From: Sextonia rubra | Lineage: Eukaryota; Streptophyta; Magnoliopsida; Laurales; Lauraceae | NCBI GenBank assembly: GCA_037013555.1 | Contig: JASUAD010000014.1 | Coordinates: 9,008,756-9,072,755, forward strand | Direction: 5' to 3' | Length of the DNA stretch: 64,000 bases | Shown here: one piece after another, positions 33,502 through 44,471 of the stretch | Numbering within the stretch: the stretch's first letter is position 1 | Layout: every line of letters starts with the position of its first letter | Position numbers and translations under genes: made by a program | The notes under the pieces: generated by a model | Told to the model about the DNA's origin: nothing | Seen by the model: the letters and a program-made list of their open reading frames with translations, nothing else | Database searches by the model: none

Positions 33502-36500
33502 GGCAGATCTCAGCCAGCTCGCCCAGGTCAGAAGCCGAACCGCCAGACAGCCCGAGCCTATGCTGCTACGCATGAGGGCGCGGAGGAGGCCACGGTAGTG
33601 GAAGGTAAAATTTTAATTTCCGATGCAGAAGCTTTAGCTTTATTTGACTCCGGGTCTACGCGTTCGTACGTAGCACCCCATTTTGCTGTGCAGCTTCGAC
33701 AGCGACCCACACCACTTCCATACTTGTTGTTGGTATCCACTCCGGTTGGTAAACGGGTGGAGTGCAGTGTTTTCTACCCTCAGTGCGCTGTGCGGATAGC
33801 TGGTCATCAGCTCCCAGTAGACCTCGTGTTGCTCACGACACTGGATTTTGATGTGATCCTTGGTATGGACTGGCTTGCAAGATATCATGCGTGTATCAAT
33901 TGCTACAGCAAGGCTATCTACTTTGATTTGGGCAACGGATTCCGATTTGAGGGCAGCCAAATGAAGTGCCCAAGACGTGTGATCTCTGCTTGTAAAGCAG
34001 ACAGGATGCTTCGTAGGGGATGTGAGGGATTTCTTGCATTCATTTCAGAGAAGAAAGATCAGCGACAGCTCAGTGAGATCCCAGTAGTTAGCGAGTTTCC
34101 GGATGTCTTCCCGGAGGATGTGCCAGAGTTGCCACCGGTTCGGGAGGTAGAATTTGCTATTGACGTGGTACCAGGTACAGCACCTATCAGTAGAGCTCCA
34201 TATCGTATGGCACCTGCAGAGTTGTTGGAATTAAAGAAACAGTTGCAGGATCTGTTGGATAAAGGGTTCATACGCCCCAGTGTTTCACCTTGGGGAGCTC
34301 CTGTATTGTTTGTCAAGAAGAAGGATGGCAGTTTCCGGATGTGCATTGACTACAGGCAGTTGAATAAAGTGACTATCAAGAACAAATATCCATTGCCTAG
34401 GATTGACGAGTTGTTCGATCAACTTCAGGGTGCAGCTTACTTCTCTAAGATTGACTTGAGGTCAGGGTATCACCAGCTCAGGGTGAAGGATGAGGATGTT
34501 CCTAAGACAGCTTTCAGGACTCGGTATGGACACTACGAGTTCCTTGTCATGCCATTTGGTTTGACGAACGCACCCGCAGCTTTCATGGCATTGATGAATA
34601 GGGTGTTTACTTCCTTCTTGGACCAGTTTGTTGTGGTCTTCATAGATGACATATTGGTCTATTCGAAGACTGCTGAGGAACATACAGACCATCTGAGGAA
34701 GGCATTGCAGCTGCTTCGAGATCACAAGTTGTATGCAAAGTTGGCTAAATGTGATTTCTGGCTAGAGCAAGTTGCATTTTTGGGACATAAGATTTCTCGA
34801 GATGGATTGATGGTGGATCCGGCTAAGATTGAGGCAGTAGTCCATTGGCCCCGTCCTAGATCAGTGACGGAGATTCGGAGTTTTCTGGGTTTGGCGGGAT
34901 ATTACCGCAGGTTTGTGCAGGATTTCTCGAAGATCTCAGCCCCGCTGACTCAGTTGACTCGGAAGAAGGTCCCGTATGAGTGGACAGAGAAGTGTGAGCG
35001 TAGTTTTCAGATGTTGAAAGAAAAGCTCACTACGGCGCCAGTGTTGACTCTCCCGGATGGTAGTGAGGGATTCATGATTTATTCCGATGCTTCTCGCGTT
35101 GGATTAGGCTGTGTCCTGATGCAGAATCAGAAGGTGATTGCCTATGGATCCAGACAGCTGAAGGAGCATGAGAAGAACTATGCCACACATGACTTGGAGT
35201 TAGCAGCCATTGTATTTGCATTGAAGTTGTGGCGACATTACCTGTACGGTGTGAAGTTTGAGGTCCATTCCGATCATCACAGTCTGCAGTATTTGTTCGA
35301 TCAGCATGACTTGAATATGAGGCAGCGAAGATGGTTGGAGTTCATCAAAGACTACGACTTTCCGATCAAGTACCACCCAGGCAAAGGCAATGTAGTTGCA
35401 GATGCACTCAGCCGGAGGACAGACAGTCTTCAGGTGTTAGCAGGATTCTATATGCTTGTGCATGATCAGCCTGTAGAGGTTCAGATGGTAGGAGACTCGG
35501 TGACATTAGCTACTACCGTCGTGTTTCAGCCTGAGGTGATTCAGCAGATCAAGGATCACCAGTTTGAGGACCCCCTCCTGGTGAAGTTCAGAGATCGGAT
35601 TGCAGATCGACCGGATTTCAGCTTGGTGGATGGAGTTTTGTACTTCAGGAACAGATTGTGTGTTCCCGCTGTGGATGAGTTGAAAGAGAAATTGATGACA
35701 GATGCGCACGATGCCCGATATGCGATGCACCCCGGTAGTACGAAGATGTACAGGAATTTGAAAGATAGATTCTGGTGGAACAATATGAAGCGGGAGATCG
35801 CAGGGTTCGTAGCTCGATGTTTGACCTGTCAGAGAGTGAAAGCTGACCATCAGCGACCTCCAGGATCCTTACATCCATTGCACACTCCGCAGTGGAAGTG
35901 GGAGCATATTACGATGGATTTCGTCTCCGGTTTTCCGCCGACCAGTAGAAAGAATAATGCGATCTGGGTCATAGTGGACAGATTGACCAAGTCAGCACAT
36001 TTCCTTCCGTTCAGGAAAGGGATGACATTCACGGAGATGGCTAGGAAGTTTGTTGACGAGATAGTCAGATTGCATGGCACCCCAGTATCGATTGTGTCGG
36101 ATCGAGACAGTCGTTTTGTGTCTTCATTTTGGAAAGCATTTCAGGAAGCTATGGGCACAAAGTTGAGTTTTAGCACGGCATACCACCCCCAGACTGATGG
36201 ACAGTCGGAGCGTACCATTCAAACGTTGGAGGATATGCTCAGAGCTAGTGTGCTGAACTTTGAGAAGGAATGGGATATGCATTTGGCCTTGTGTGAGTTT
36301 GCTTACAACAACAGCTTCCATGAGAGTATTGGTATGGCACCATATGAGGCTCTATACGGACGCAAGTGCAGGACCCCAGTGTGCTGGGAAGAAGTTGGAA
36401 CTAGAAGTTTCCATGGTCCGACGATCATTGCTGAGACGACAGAGAAAGTGCAGAAAGTGATAGAGAATCTGAAGATTGCTCGGTCCAGGCAGAAGAGCTA

Positions 36501-36990
36501 TGCGGATACTCGGAGGAGACCTTTGGCATTCCAAGTCGGAGATTGGGTATTCCTTAAAGTTTCTCCGATGAAGGGCACAGTTCGATTTGGTCAGAAGGGT
36601 AAGTTAGCTCCGAGATATGTAGGACCGTTCGAAGTCAAGAGCCGAGTTGGAGATTTAGCTTATCGGTTGACGCTTCCAGTTGAGTTCTCCGGTGTGCACG
36701 ATGTGTTCCATGTGTCGATGCTCCGTAAGTATGTGCCAGATCCGAGCCATGTGATTCGCTATGATGATATTCAGATTCAGCCTAATGCGACTTACGTTGA
36801 GCGTCCGCTTCGCATCGTTGGGACACGAGAGCAGATTCTCCGTACCAGGACTATCAGATGGGTTAAAGTGTTGTGGGAGCATCACGGTCCGGATGAGGCT
36901 ACTTGGGAGCTAGAGGAGCAGCTAGCGCGCCAGTACCCGCATCTCTTTGCGCAGGTAGGTAGTCATTCCGAGGACGGAATGATTTCCTAG
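33502..36990 (+). CDS. pol: Pol polyprotein: protease, RT, RNase H, integrase, chromodomain
   Basis: The frame is open for 1,162 codons from the base after gag's TAG; no ATG is needed if it is a gag-pol fusion. In residues from 33502: protease DSG at 49; reverse transcriptase with VKKKDGSFRMCIDYR and the catalytic FIDD at about 380-383; RNase H with its first Asp in YSDAS at 529; integrase with an HHCC zinc motif ending CLTCQRVK and the D-D-35-E triad at 806, 867 and 903; a GPF/Y segment (YVGPFEV); and from about 1101 a chromodomain-like end with VKVLWEHHGPDEATWE. All catalytic residues are present, so the enzyme looks intact. It copies and integrates the element; chromodomains can direct integration to heterochromatin. 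Confidence 0.95.
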   Translation, partial: GRSQPARPGQKPNRQTARAYAATHEGAEEATVVEGKILISDAEALALFDSGSTRSYVAPHFAVQLRQRPTPLPYLLLVSTPVGKRVECSVFYPQCAVRIAGHQLPVDLVLLTTLDFDVILGMDWLARYHACINCYSKAIYFDLGNGFRFEGSQMKCPRRVISACKADRMLRRGCEGFLAFISEKKDQRQLSEIPVVSEFPDVFPEDVPELPPVREVEFAIDVVPGTAPISRAPYRMAPAELLELKKQLQDLLDKGFIRPSVSPWGAPVLFVKKKDGSFRMCIDYRQLNKVTIKNKYPLPRIDELFDQLQGAAYFSKIDLRSGYHQLRVKDEDVPKTAFRTRYGHYEFLVMPFGLTNAPAAFMALMNRVFTSFLDQFVVVFIDDILVYSKTAEEHTDHLRKALQLLRDHKLYAKLAKCDFWLEQVAFLGHKISRDGLMVDPAKIEAVVHWPRPRSVTEIRSFLGLAGYYRRFVQDFSKISAPLTQLTRKKVPYEWTEKCERSFQMLKEKLTTAPVLTLPDGSEGFMIYSDASRVGLGCVLMQNQKVIAYGSRQLKEHEKNYATHDLELAAIVFALKLWRHYLYGVKFEVHSDHHSLQYLFDQHDLNMRQRRWLEFIKDYDFPIKYHPGKGNVVADALSRRTDSLQVLAGFYMLVHDQPVEVQMVGDSVTLATTVVFQPEVIQQIKDHQFEDPLLVKFRDRIADRPDFSLVDGVLYFRNRLCVPAVDELKEKLMTDAHDARYAMHPGSTKMYRNLKDRFWWNNMKREIAGFVARCLTCQRVKADHQRPPGSLHPLHTPQWKWEHITMDFVSGFPPTSRKNNAIWVIVDRLTKSAHFLPFRKGMTFTEMARKFVDEIVRLHGTPVSIVSDRDSRFVSSFWKAFQEAMGTKLSFSTAYHPQTDGQSERTIQTLEDMLRASVLNFEKEWDMHLALCEFAYNNSFHESIGMAPYEALYGRKCRTPVCWEEVGTRSFHGPTIIAETTEKVQKVIENLKIARSRQKSYADTRRRPLAFQVGDWVFLKVSPMKGTVRFGQKGKLAPRYVGPFEVKSRVGDLAYRLTLPVEFSGVHDVFHVSMLRKYVPDPSHVIRYDDIQIQPNATYVERPLRIVGTREQILRTRTIRWVKVLWEHHGPDEATWELEEQLARQYPHLFAQVGSHSEDGMIS

Positions 36991-37000
36991 TGGGGGAGGA
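36991..37000 (+). other. Polypurine tract
   Basis: TGGGGGAGGA directly abuts the 3' LTR and follows the pol stop; it primes plus-strand synthesis. Confidence 0.9.
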
Positions 37001-39801
37001 TGTAACACTCCGATCCCCTTTGAGCCGGATTAGTGGCTCATTAGTGTGTGTTTTGTTTTGTTTATTTCTTTTGGACTTGTTTTGGGTCATGGATAGGTAG
37101 TTGAGTGACCTTTGACCTGGAATAGGTAGTTCTAAGCCCTTTTTCGTAATTTTGCTTTTGCTTTGCTCATATCATCTTTGCATCATCTTGGTGTCAGCAT
37201 ATGTATTTCGTTGAGCTCGACAATTTCCGTAACTGTGTCAGATCCGTTTGGAGTCAATTGGGGAAGATGGACCTTTATGTGACTTAAACTGTAAATTGCT
37301 TAAACCCATTGGACCTTGTTTTAAAACTTCCAAACCTATATAAGATGAGTTACTCCAGATGTCCAACTCCCTGCTCTTTTCTCTCCCACGTTGCATGCTA
37401 GAGAGAATTCCAGGTGAAGCTCCCTCCACCATCTCTCTCTCTCTCTCTCTCTCTTCTTTCCTTCTCTTGATCGATTGAGGCTTTGGATCCTCTGTTTGGT
37501 TTGGGCTCTTCTCCATTCTCTCATCTCTGTCCTTGCCTTAGGTAAGTGGGTTTTGCATTCTTCATCTTTGATTGGATTCCTTCTCCAAGCTATGTGTGTT
37601 TCCATCTCATGCATGGTTTCTTGCTTTGATTTGTCTTGATTTTAGTGGATTTGGAGCTTGATTTCAGAAGATTTGTCAGATTTGAGGCAAGTATAAGTAC
37701 AGGTTTTGATAACACATATGGGTATTGTTTGATTGCTTGGATTCATTCTCATTCTCTTTAGAGAAATGTTTTACAGCCATTTTCTAAGCTATGAGAATCA
37801 GTTGAGCTTGTTTTATTCAGTTTCTGTACAAAAATTTCGTTTCTGTAATCTTCCCGAACTCGTATTCTGTATTGTACGGCTAAGCCGTAAATTTCTATGG
37901 CTTGGTTTCCAGAGACTCGAAATTTGAGATTTGTTCTACGGCTAGGCTACGGCTAAGCCGTAATTTGTCCTACGGCTGAGCCATAAGCTAGCCGTGACCC
38001 AACCGTACCCCAGCCGTGAATTAAATCTCTGATCAGTCGAAACTTTTCTGATATCAGTACTCCTACGGTGAGGCTACGGCTAAGCCGTGGAATGCTACGG
38101 CTAAGCCGTGGATTGGTCTACGGCTAAGCCGTATACTGACCGTAGCTCAGCCGTGAGATGTATCAGATCAGAGGTGGAAAAGCTGACAGTTTAGCCGTGT
38201 TCTGAAGGGAACCACGGCTAAGCCATAGTGCATATTGCGGCTACGCCGTAGGATGCCACGGCTAAGCCGTAGGTCACCCATGGCTAAACCGTAAGACCTG
38301 TAAAATATCAGTTAAACTTAGGCTAATGGTGTGACCTTGTAGGGCTCAAATACAGGTGAACCATACCCGTAAACCGGCCCAAATGGATTCTTTGGAGCGC
38401 ATGAATAGTCTGTTAGGCTGTGACTTATTCATGTGAGTGTTGCTCATTGTTAAGCACCTCCCCATGGGTGTTGGTTTAAGGGACTTCGGTGCACATGAGG
38501 ATTATATTGCAACACTAGGATGGCAACGGTGCATCGAATAACTTAAAACTACATCAACATGCACGGTTAGTGACAGTGATGCAACTAGATTAGACTTGGC
38601 TTGTAATGAACCTTGATTCCGTATTAATCTGAGATGCATTGCATATTGTTTATGGTTTTGCCCTCTGTTCTGTTAATCTATGTTATGCATTCCTCAGTCA
38701 TTTTGCTTTCGTTCTGTATATCTGTATTATTCTTCGCTCTGTACTCTGTTTTGATCTATGCTATGCTTTGTATATTCTCTGGCTTTGTATATCTCTGATT
38801 TTTGGGTATTCCCTGGTGGCTCTGCCCAGAGGTTAATACGTGAGGATAAGATCCGGTCCTTGTCATCGGTGAGTCCAAAGCGGATAATCTCCCTTTCTAT
38901 GGATTTGATTTGATTGGTATTAGTCTGGCTCTACTCAGCCTCAGCCCTAGGATACCCGACGGGGTTACCTCTGGCGTAGATCTCTGTATCTCTGTTTTAA
39001 CTGCAGTGTTGCTTTGTCTTGGGACCCCGGAACCCAGGAAACCGAGACCCGCTTGTACCTTTGGCCTGGACAGCGGTGTTCTCCTCTGCTCTGCTCTGTT
39101 CTGCTCTCTATTTGAGAGAATATGGTTAACGTAGTAGCCAACTAGTTCAGTATTCTATGTTTTGATTCACATATCATGTTTTACTCCTATGCACGATTGG
39201 CTTAGTTTCCTAATATGGAACTCTGTATTTAATCTTCTGTCATTATTATATCCTCTTTGATACTATGCGTGTTTCACCCCTGTTACTTGTATTTGCTGGA
39301 TCGTTGTATTCATTTGTGTTGTCTGTGGTGTTGCAGGCACAGATACCTTGCCCAGCTCCCCGGCGGTCGAGGAGGCTGCAGGGGCGAGTGTAGAGGCACC
39401 CTCCGGTCTGGCAGAGTGGGCCTGATCACTTCTGCCTAGTGCGTGCATGCATACCAGTGGCTTTTATTTTGCGTTTTGGTTTTTGAGAGCTTGTATTTGG
39501 ACTTTGGACTTTGGACTTGTATTCTGTATATTTTGTGTATATTGATTTTGGTGTGTATTCGGTTTTATCTCAGTGTACTTGTCTTTGTCTTTTCCGTTTC
39601 GTATTTGCTTTGGCTTCCGCTATTTTATTTTCCTTTGTTGCTTGCTACGATATCTACAGCTTCCGCGTTCGTCTGTTTCGCACGTGTTAGATCCCTTGTG
39701 TGCGTGCATCTGGACTGGGTTTGGGTGCACGTGCACGGGAGTACGTGTGTCACCGGTTTAGCTTTTCGCTAACCCCCGAATTCTGGGCTCGGGTCGTGAC
39801 A
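37001..39801 (+). repeat. 3' LTR
   Basis: Copy of the 5' LTR. Differences seen: T at 37898 (C at 30419), A at 37983 (G at 30504), A at 38225 (G at 30746), and two extra bases in the (CT)n tract. The palindrome array lies at 37875-38294. Confidence 0.95.
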
Positions 39802-41062
39802 TCTTTCCTCCAGCTTTCTTTGATATGATGGTCCATCTAGCTGTTCACTTGCCGTGTGAGGGTATGCTTGCTAGACCGGTGCAATACCGTTGAATGTACC
39901 TGATCGAGAGGTAAATGATACCTTCTTATTGTGAATTAGTTGTTCATTAGAGTAATTCTCTTCCATATGTAATTATAATATAATTGTTGTTTGTTTGAAG
40001 GTTTCTTAGGACACTAAAAGGGTATGTCACCAATAGAGTACGTCTTAAAGGTTCTATAGTCGAGTCATATATTGTCAAAGAGTGCTTTACATTTTGTTCA
40101 ATGTACCTAAAAGGGTTTGATAAATTAGAACGGAATGACGATGGTGGCAGACGTGGCTCTGGGATGGAGATCTTCTCCCAGCATGTTCGTCTTTTCTCAC
40201 TGATCTCAAGGGCTTCCAACCTTTCACAAAAGGAAAAGGAAATAGCGCATTGGTTTGTTTTATACAATACAAACGAGGTCCTACCTTATTTAGAGTATGT
40301 AGTTTGGTCTAATTACATGTACATATAGCTCTTACACTCATTTATTTTTACACAGCTTTTAGATACTAATGAACTAAAATTTCCTTGAGTAGAGAACACA
40401 AGAGTATTGTGCAAATTCCACAAGGACGTGACATAGCTCAGGTACAGCAAGAAGAATTTCCAAATTGGGTCAAAAAACTGGTAAGATATATTAAAAAAAT
40501 GAAAACCACTCAGTAATAACGAACTATACCACAATTGATATTAACTTAGTGCACTTTTCATATGTTGATCATGTAGATGAATGATTTGTGAACTCAAGGA
40601 TCAGAAGAAGCAACTGAAGAACTTTGGTCATTGGCAAATGGTCCTGATCCTATTATTAATTTTTATTCTGGATGTATCTCTAATGGCATGCGATTTTATA
40701 CTCGAGACTGTGAAAGCCATCGCAGGTGCCAAAACCATGGGTTGGTCGTGGAAGGGGACCATAAAGGAAAACAGATTGATTTCTATGGTTATCTGTGCAA
40801 AATATGGGAGTTGAGATATCTGCATGGGGGTAGAGTGGTTCTGTTCCAATGTGAATGGTACAACAGAGGTCATAGAAACAGAGTTTACAATGATAAATAT
40901 GTCACATCTATTGATGTTACAAGGCGCTGGTATAAAGATAATCCATTTGTCCTACCAAGTAATGTGAGTCAAGTATTCTATGTTATTGATACCAGCAAAG
41001 GCAAAAATCGGAGAATTGTAGAATGGGTTAGGCACCGTGGAATATGGGATGTTCTAGAGTGA
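39802..41062 (+). pseudogene. CACTA TNP2-type transposase, C-terminal part (broken)
   Basis: It resumes after the Gypsy element with FPPAFFDMMVHLAVHLPCEG, a stop replacing tryptophan in the QYRWMYLIERF region, an intron-like break, then RFLRTLKGYV and EIFSQHVRLFSL. Together these are the DUF4218 segment of TNP2 proteins. 40631-41062 encodes a DUF4216-like domain (RDCESHRRCQNHG, VVLFQCEWYN, DNPFVLPSNVSQVFYV), ending RHRGIWDVLE. Spacing between the pieces suggests introns at about 39910-39995 and 40295-40600. This is the end of the same gene that starts at 24977. Confidence 0.85.
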
Positions 41063-41317
41063 GATGATGCTGATACATTTCAACAAGATAAATCCACTTT
41101 TGGTCTCTCAATCCATGATGAAGACATGAATCTTCCTTATCATAGGGATGATAGAGATCCCGAGATCATTCATATCAATGAACTAAGGTCAGAGCATATA
41201 AATGATGATAGTGATGAGGATGACAACTTGGCGGAGTATGTAGATGACGAAGACGATGAGATGGAGAGATTACCTAATTCTGATATAGATCTTGATGTGG
41301 ATTATCAAATGTAGTTT
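41063..41317 (+). pseudogene. Acidic C-terminal tail of the CACTA transposase
   Basis: 41126-41314 encodes YHRDDRDPEIIHINELR followed by a run rich in Asp and Glu (DDSDEDDN, DDEDDEMERL) and ends at a stop. Acidic tails of this kind close many TNP2 proteins. It is separated from the preceding piece by a stop at 41060 that looks like a lesion, because the frame resumes nearby. Confidence 0.6.
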
Positions 41318-41472
41318 TTGTTTTTTTACTTTTCTCATGTATGGCCATGTGTTATGATTGAATAGTCATTTTTTGTTTAAATGTCTCGATATTGTTTCAT
41401 ATTTCATTTCATATTATTGATTTATGTCATATTTCATTTTATTAAATAACATGTTCATATATAGTTGCCAAA

Positions 41473-43565
41473 AAAATGCCTAAAGGTGGCAAATCGTTTG
41501 CGATGCCCGGGTGGGTAAAGAGAGTTAAGATGAATGCTTTGGAGAAAAAGAGAAAGTAAACTATCAAGGAGAACTCAAAGAAACTTCATGAGTTAGGGTT
41601 AACTAAATCGGTAGATTTGATTCTCGGTTCGAATAGGCGGACCACGAGTACATGCAAAAGAGAGGGAAAGAGAATCAAGTCAGTAGCAAATGATGATGAC
41701 GAGGAGTATGTACCACTCAAGGGTGAGGAATGACTGAGTTCTTCCAGTGAAGATACTGGTGGCTATGAGGATGATGAGTCTGCTGGTTCTTAGGTGTCGA
41801 AGGTAATGTGCGTTTCAAATATGTTTCATATTTTTTGTTTATAATCATATTTGCATATATATCAAGTTATTTCCAAATATATCAAGTTGTTTCCAATTAT
41901 TGACTCATGTACTAATACTTCATTTTTCTGCTATGCTTGGTCAAATATATGGCCCTGTGGTCGAAGAAAAGAGGTAGAGGTCAATCATGTGGAGGACATG
42001 CACATGGTTCATCTTCGACACAACCTTCACCAATAGAGGCCAACCATGCAATAAGCATGCCTGTGGTGGCAACAATTAATCAAGTCCCATAATCCGCTTT
42101 GCCTGACCGGATGACTAGTTCACCTACTATTGGAAGTAGCGTTGGTAAGAAATATATGACTTTATATATACATAATAAATTGGCCCCAACGTCTTCTAAA
42201 ATGCATGAACGTGGTGCGTTTCGGGGTTTGAGCGCGGATAAATTTAGAAAACAACTCGGTCATGCCATTCCAGTTGAAATTGACTTTGACCAAAAAGAAA
42301 TAGTGGGTTATTGGGCCCCTTCCTTGGCGAGTGCTCTTGGGGAACAAATTCGATCTTTTGTACCACTCCGAGATATTAAGTTTGCAAAACTTGATAGTGG
42401 ATTAAAGAAGTCAATTATTTAGAGAGTTTCGGTAATTTTTATAATGTATATATTCCAAACATGTTATTTATGATTTTAGCTGGGGTAATTTTGTTGTTTC
42501 CAGTTGCAGCAAACCTTTGACTTTGGAGACTACACAAACAATGAGTTAGTCAGAAATATCATTGACGAAAGGTACCAAAAAATATTAAAGTATTGGAAAA
42601 GCATCTTACACAAACGGTACCTTACGCTTAAGGAGGAGGGAGTGGCTGACTTCAAGAGTATTAAAGATCCACATTGTAAACCAGATGACTGGGTGTGGTG
42701 ATAGAAAATGTGTGGGAGAATAATAATAAGTGGAAGGTATATAGCCTAGGACTACTCTTCGTAATTTATATAAACATACACAAATTGTCAATCTTTTACT
42801 TCTAATTCTTATTTTATATACAAATCTTGTTAATTGATTATATTTCCCTTGCAGAAAAGTCAGAGAATGGGAAGACTACTTGAGTTGCCCTAAAATACAA
42901 TCATATAAGCAGCTTCAAATCGTTTGCATCCCAAGCCGATACTGCTATGAGTGCATGTTTAGAAATTCTTACAGTATTATTATAAAATTCAGTGTTTAAT
43001 TAGTATAATTAATTTATCAAATGAAACAATAGACAAAGGAGAGTGGTGTACAACAGTTTATACTTGCTAGATTTGTAGACACCCACAAACGTTATAAAAA
43101 AGGAGGTGTGTGGATAAACAACATTGCTGAGCAACGTCATAACGTATACCTAACTCATTTGCAATAAACACCCAAAACTACATTGCTATATCTTTGTTGG
43201 AGGTTAATGTATTCAAAATTGATAGGCTACGATGGTGGAAAAAATTTACCTCACAGTCGCAGTCAGATGTTCCAGATCCACAGATTGAGATGCAAGTTTC
43301 TCAAGAAGTGCTTGGAAAGAGGTCGGCCTACACATTGGGATACGGGATTCGCAACACTTGTTCATCTTTTATACAATCTCAAGCATCTAATACTGAGTTG
43401 ATCGCTCTACGCTAGCAAGTTGCTAAATATCAGAGTCAAGTGTCAGAAGTTCAAAACTTTTTGCTAATGGTTGCTGAAAAAACAAGGGTAGATCCAGCGT
43501 CCAAGGAGTGGTAGTGGTGATGCTACATTGGCTGGAGGGTACGATGAGGCTTCTCTTGGTTAGCA
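41473..43565 (+). pseudogene. CACTA second ORF (Transposase_24-like), broken
   Basis: It starts near 41473 (MPKGGKSFAMPGW). Later pieces are 42099-42420 (GAFRGLSADKFRKQLG, VEIDFDQKEIVGYWAP), 42504-42701 (ERYQKILKYWKSILHKRYL, KDPHCKPDDWVW), about 42855-42960 (KVREWEDYLSCPKIQSYK) and 43194-43560 (SQSQSDVPDPQIEMQVSQE, SAYTLGYGIR). Order and spacing fit a four- or five-exon gene, the usual partner of TNP2 in plant CACTA elements. In-frame stops (for example at 41558 and 43415) and a frameshift after 43480 break it. The last segment matches 15867-16217 of the nested element closely. Confidence 0.75.
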
Positions 43566-43789
43566 TCTGTTTTGCAATAGACAGTCTTCTATTTTGATAT
43601 ATAAACATTTGATGTTTATTTGATGGGATATATATATGTTTTGAAGTGCATGTTGACTTTTTGAATATAAATGTTTTATTTATGTGCTCATATTTTAGAT
43701 TTGTATTTATTGTATTGCTAATGTGATTGGATGGGATATAAACAGGTTGCAAAGACATTTTTTCCAAAATTAAAAAAAAATCGAAATTA

Positions 43790-44471
43790 CTTTTGCCAAC
43801 ACAAATTATGCGTGCAAACGCATTTCTGTGTGCCAATGCATTTTTGTGTTGGCAAAAGTTGTTTTGCCAATTTCTTTTCATACTTTTGCCAACACCATAG
43901 TGTGCTGGTAAAGTTTAACTTTTGGCAGTATTTTATTTTGCGTTGGCAAAAGTTTATTTACCAACCTATTTTCCTACTTTTATCAACACTCGTTTGTGTT
44001 GGTAGAGATCAACTTTTGCAAACGTTTTTAATTTTTAATTTGTGTTGGCAAAAGTTGCTTTACCAACCTGTTATTTCTAATTTTGCCAACACCATTTTGC
44101 GTTGGTAAAAATCAAAGTTTATTAACATTTTTTGTATGTGTTGGCAAAAGTTTATTCACCAACCTGTTTTCCTACTTTTCTCAACACCCGTTTCTGTTGG
44201 TAGAGATCAACTTTTGCCAACGTTTTTAATTTGTATTGGCAAAAGTTGCTTTGCCAACATGTTATTTCTAATTTTGCCAACACCATTTTGCATTGGTAAA
44301 GATCAAAGTTTGCCAACATTTTTGGTTTGTATTGGCAAAGAGCACTCCCCACATACTTTTACCAACACCTTTCCAACATATTTTTTTGGATTAGTAAAGT
44401 GTGTTGCCAACATTTATTGACTTTTTCCAACGTTTTGTTGTGTGTTAGCAAAAGTGAATTCTATTGTCGTG
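43790..44471 (+). repeat. 3' subterminal repeat array of the outer CACTA
   Basis: Alternating TTTTGCCAACAC / GTGTTGGCAAAAG motifs, collinear with the reverse complement of 15088-15600. Confidence 0.8.

Larger units (their letters stand above)
29524..39801 (+). mobile_element. Complete Ty3/Gypsy chromovirus (Tekay/Del type) retrotransposon
   Basis: The 10,278-bp element has LTRs of 2,799 and 2,801 bp, a 5-bp TCTTT duplication, a primer-binding site for initiator tRNA-Met, gag, pol with protease, RT, RNase H and integrase, a C-terminal chromodomain-like segment and a polypurine tract. Domain order RT before integrase places it in Ty3/Gypsy; the chromodomain and long LTRs point to the Tekay/Del lineage. 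By eye the LTRs differ by three substitutions and one 2-bp CT repeat change, so insertion was very recent. It sits in the same transcriptional orientation as the CACTA transposase it interrupts. The only obvious lesion is a TAG between gag and pol. Confidence 0.95.
13200..44471 (+). mobile_element. Outer CACTA (En/Spm-like) transposon, interrupted by nested elements
   Basis: The 5' end at 13200 reads CACTACCACAAATTACATC and matches the 5' end of the nested CACTA (CACTACAACAAATTGCATC). The 3' end at 44471, read inward on the minus strand, is CACGACAATAGAATTCAC and matches the nested element's 3' end over several hundred bases. Between them lie subterminal repeats, a 5' leader, TNP2-type transposase pieces and a second ORF. 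Removing the nested CACTA, solo LTR and Gypsy leaves about 12 kb, a normal autonomous CACTA size. The 3-bp flanks (ATT, AAA) do not match, and the terminus has lost CACTA at the 3' end, so the element is old. Confidence 0.65.
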
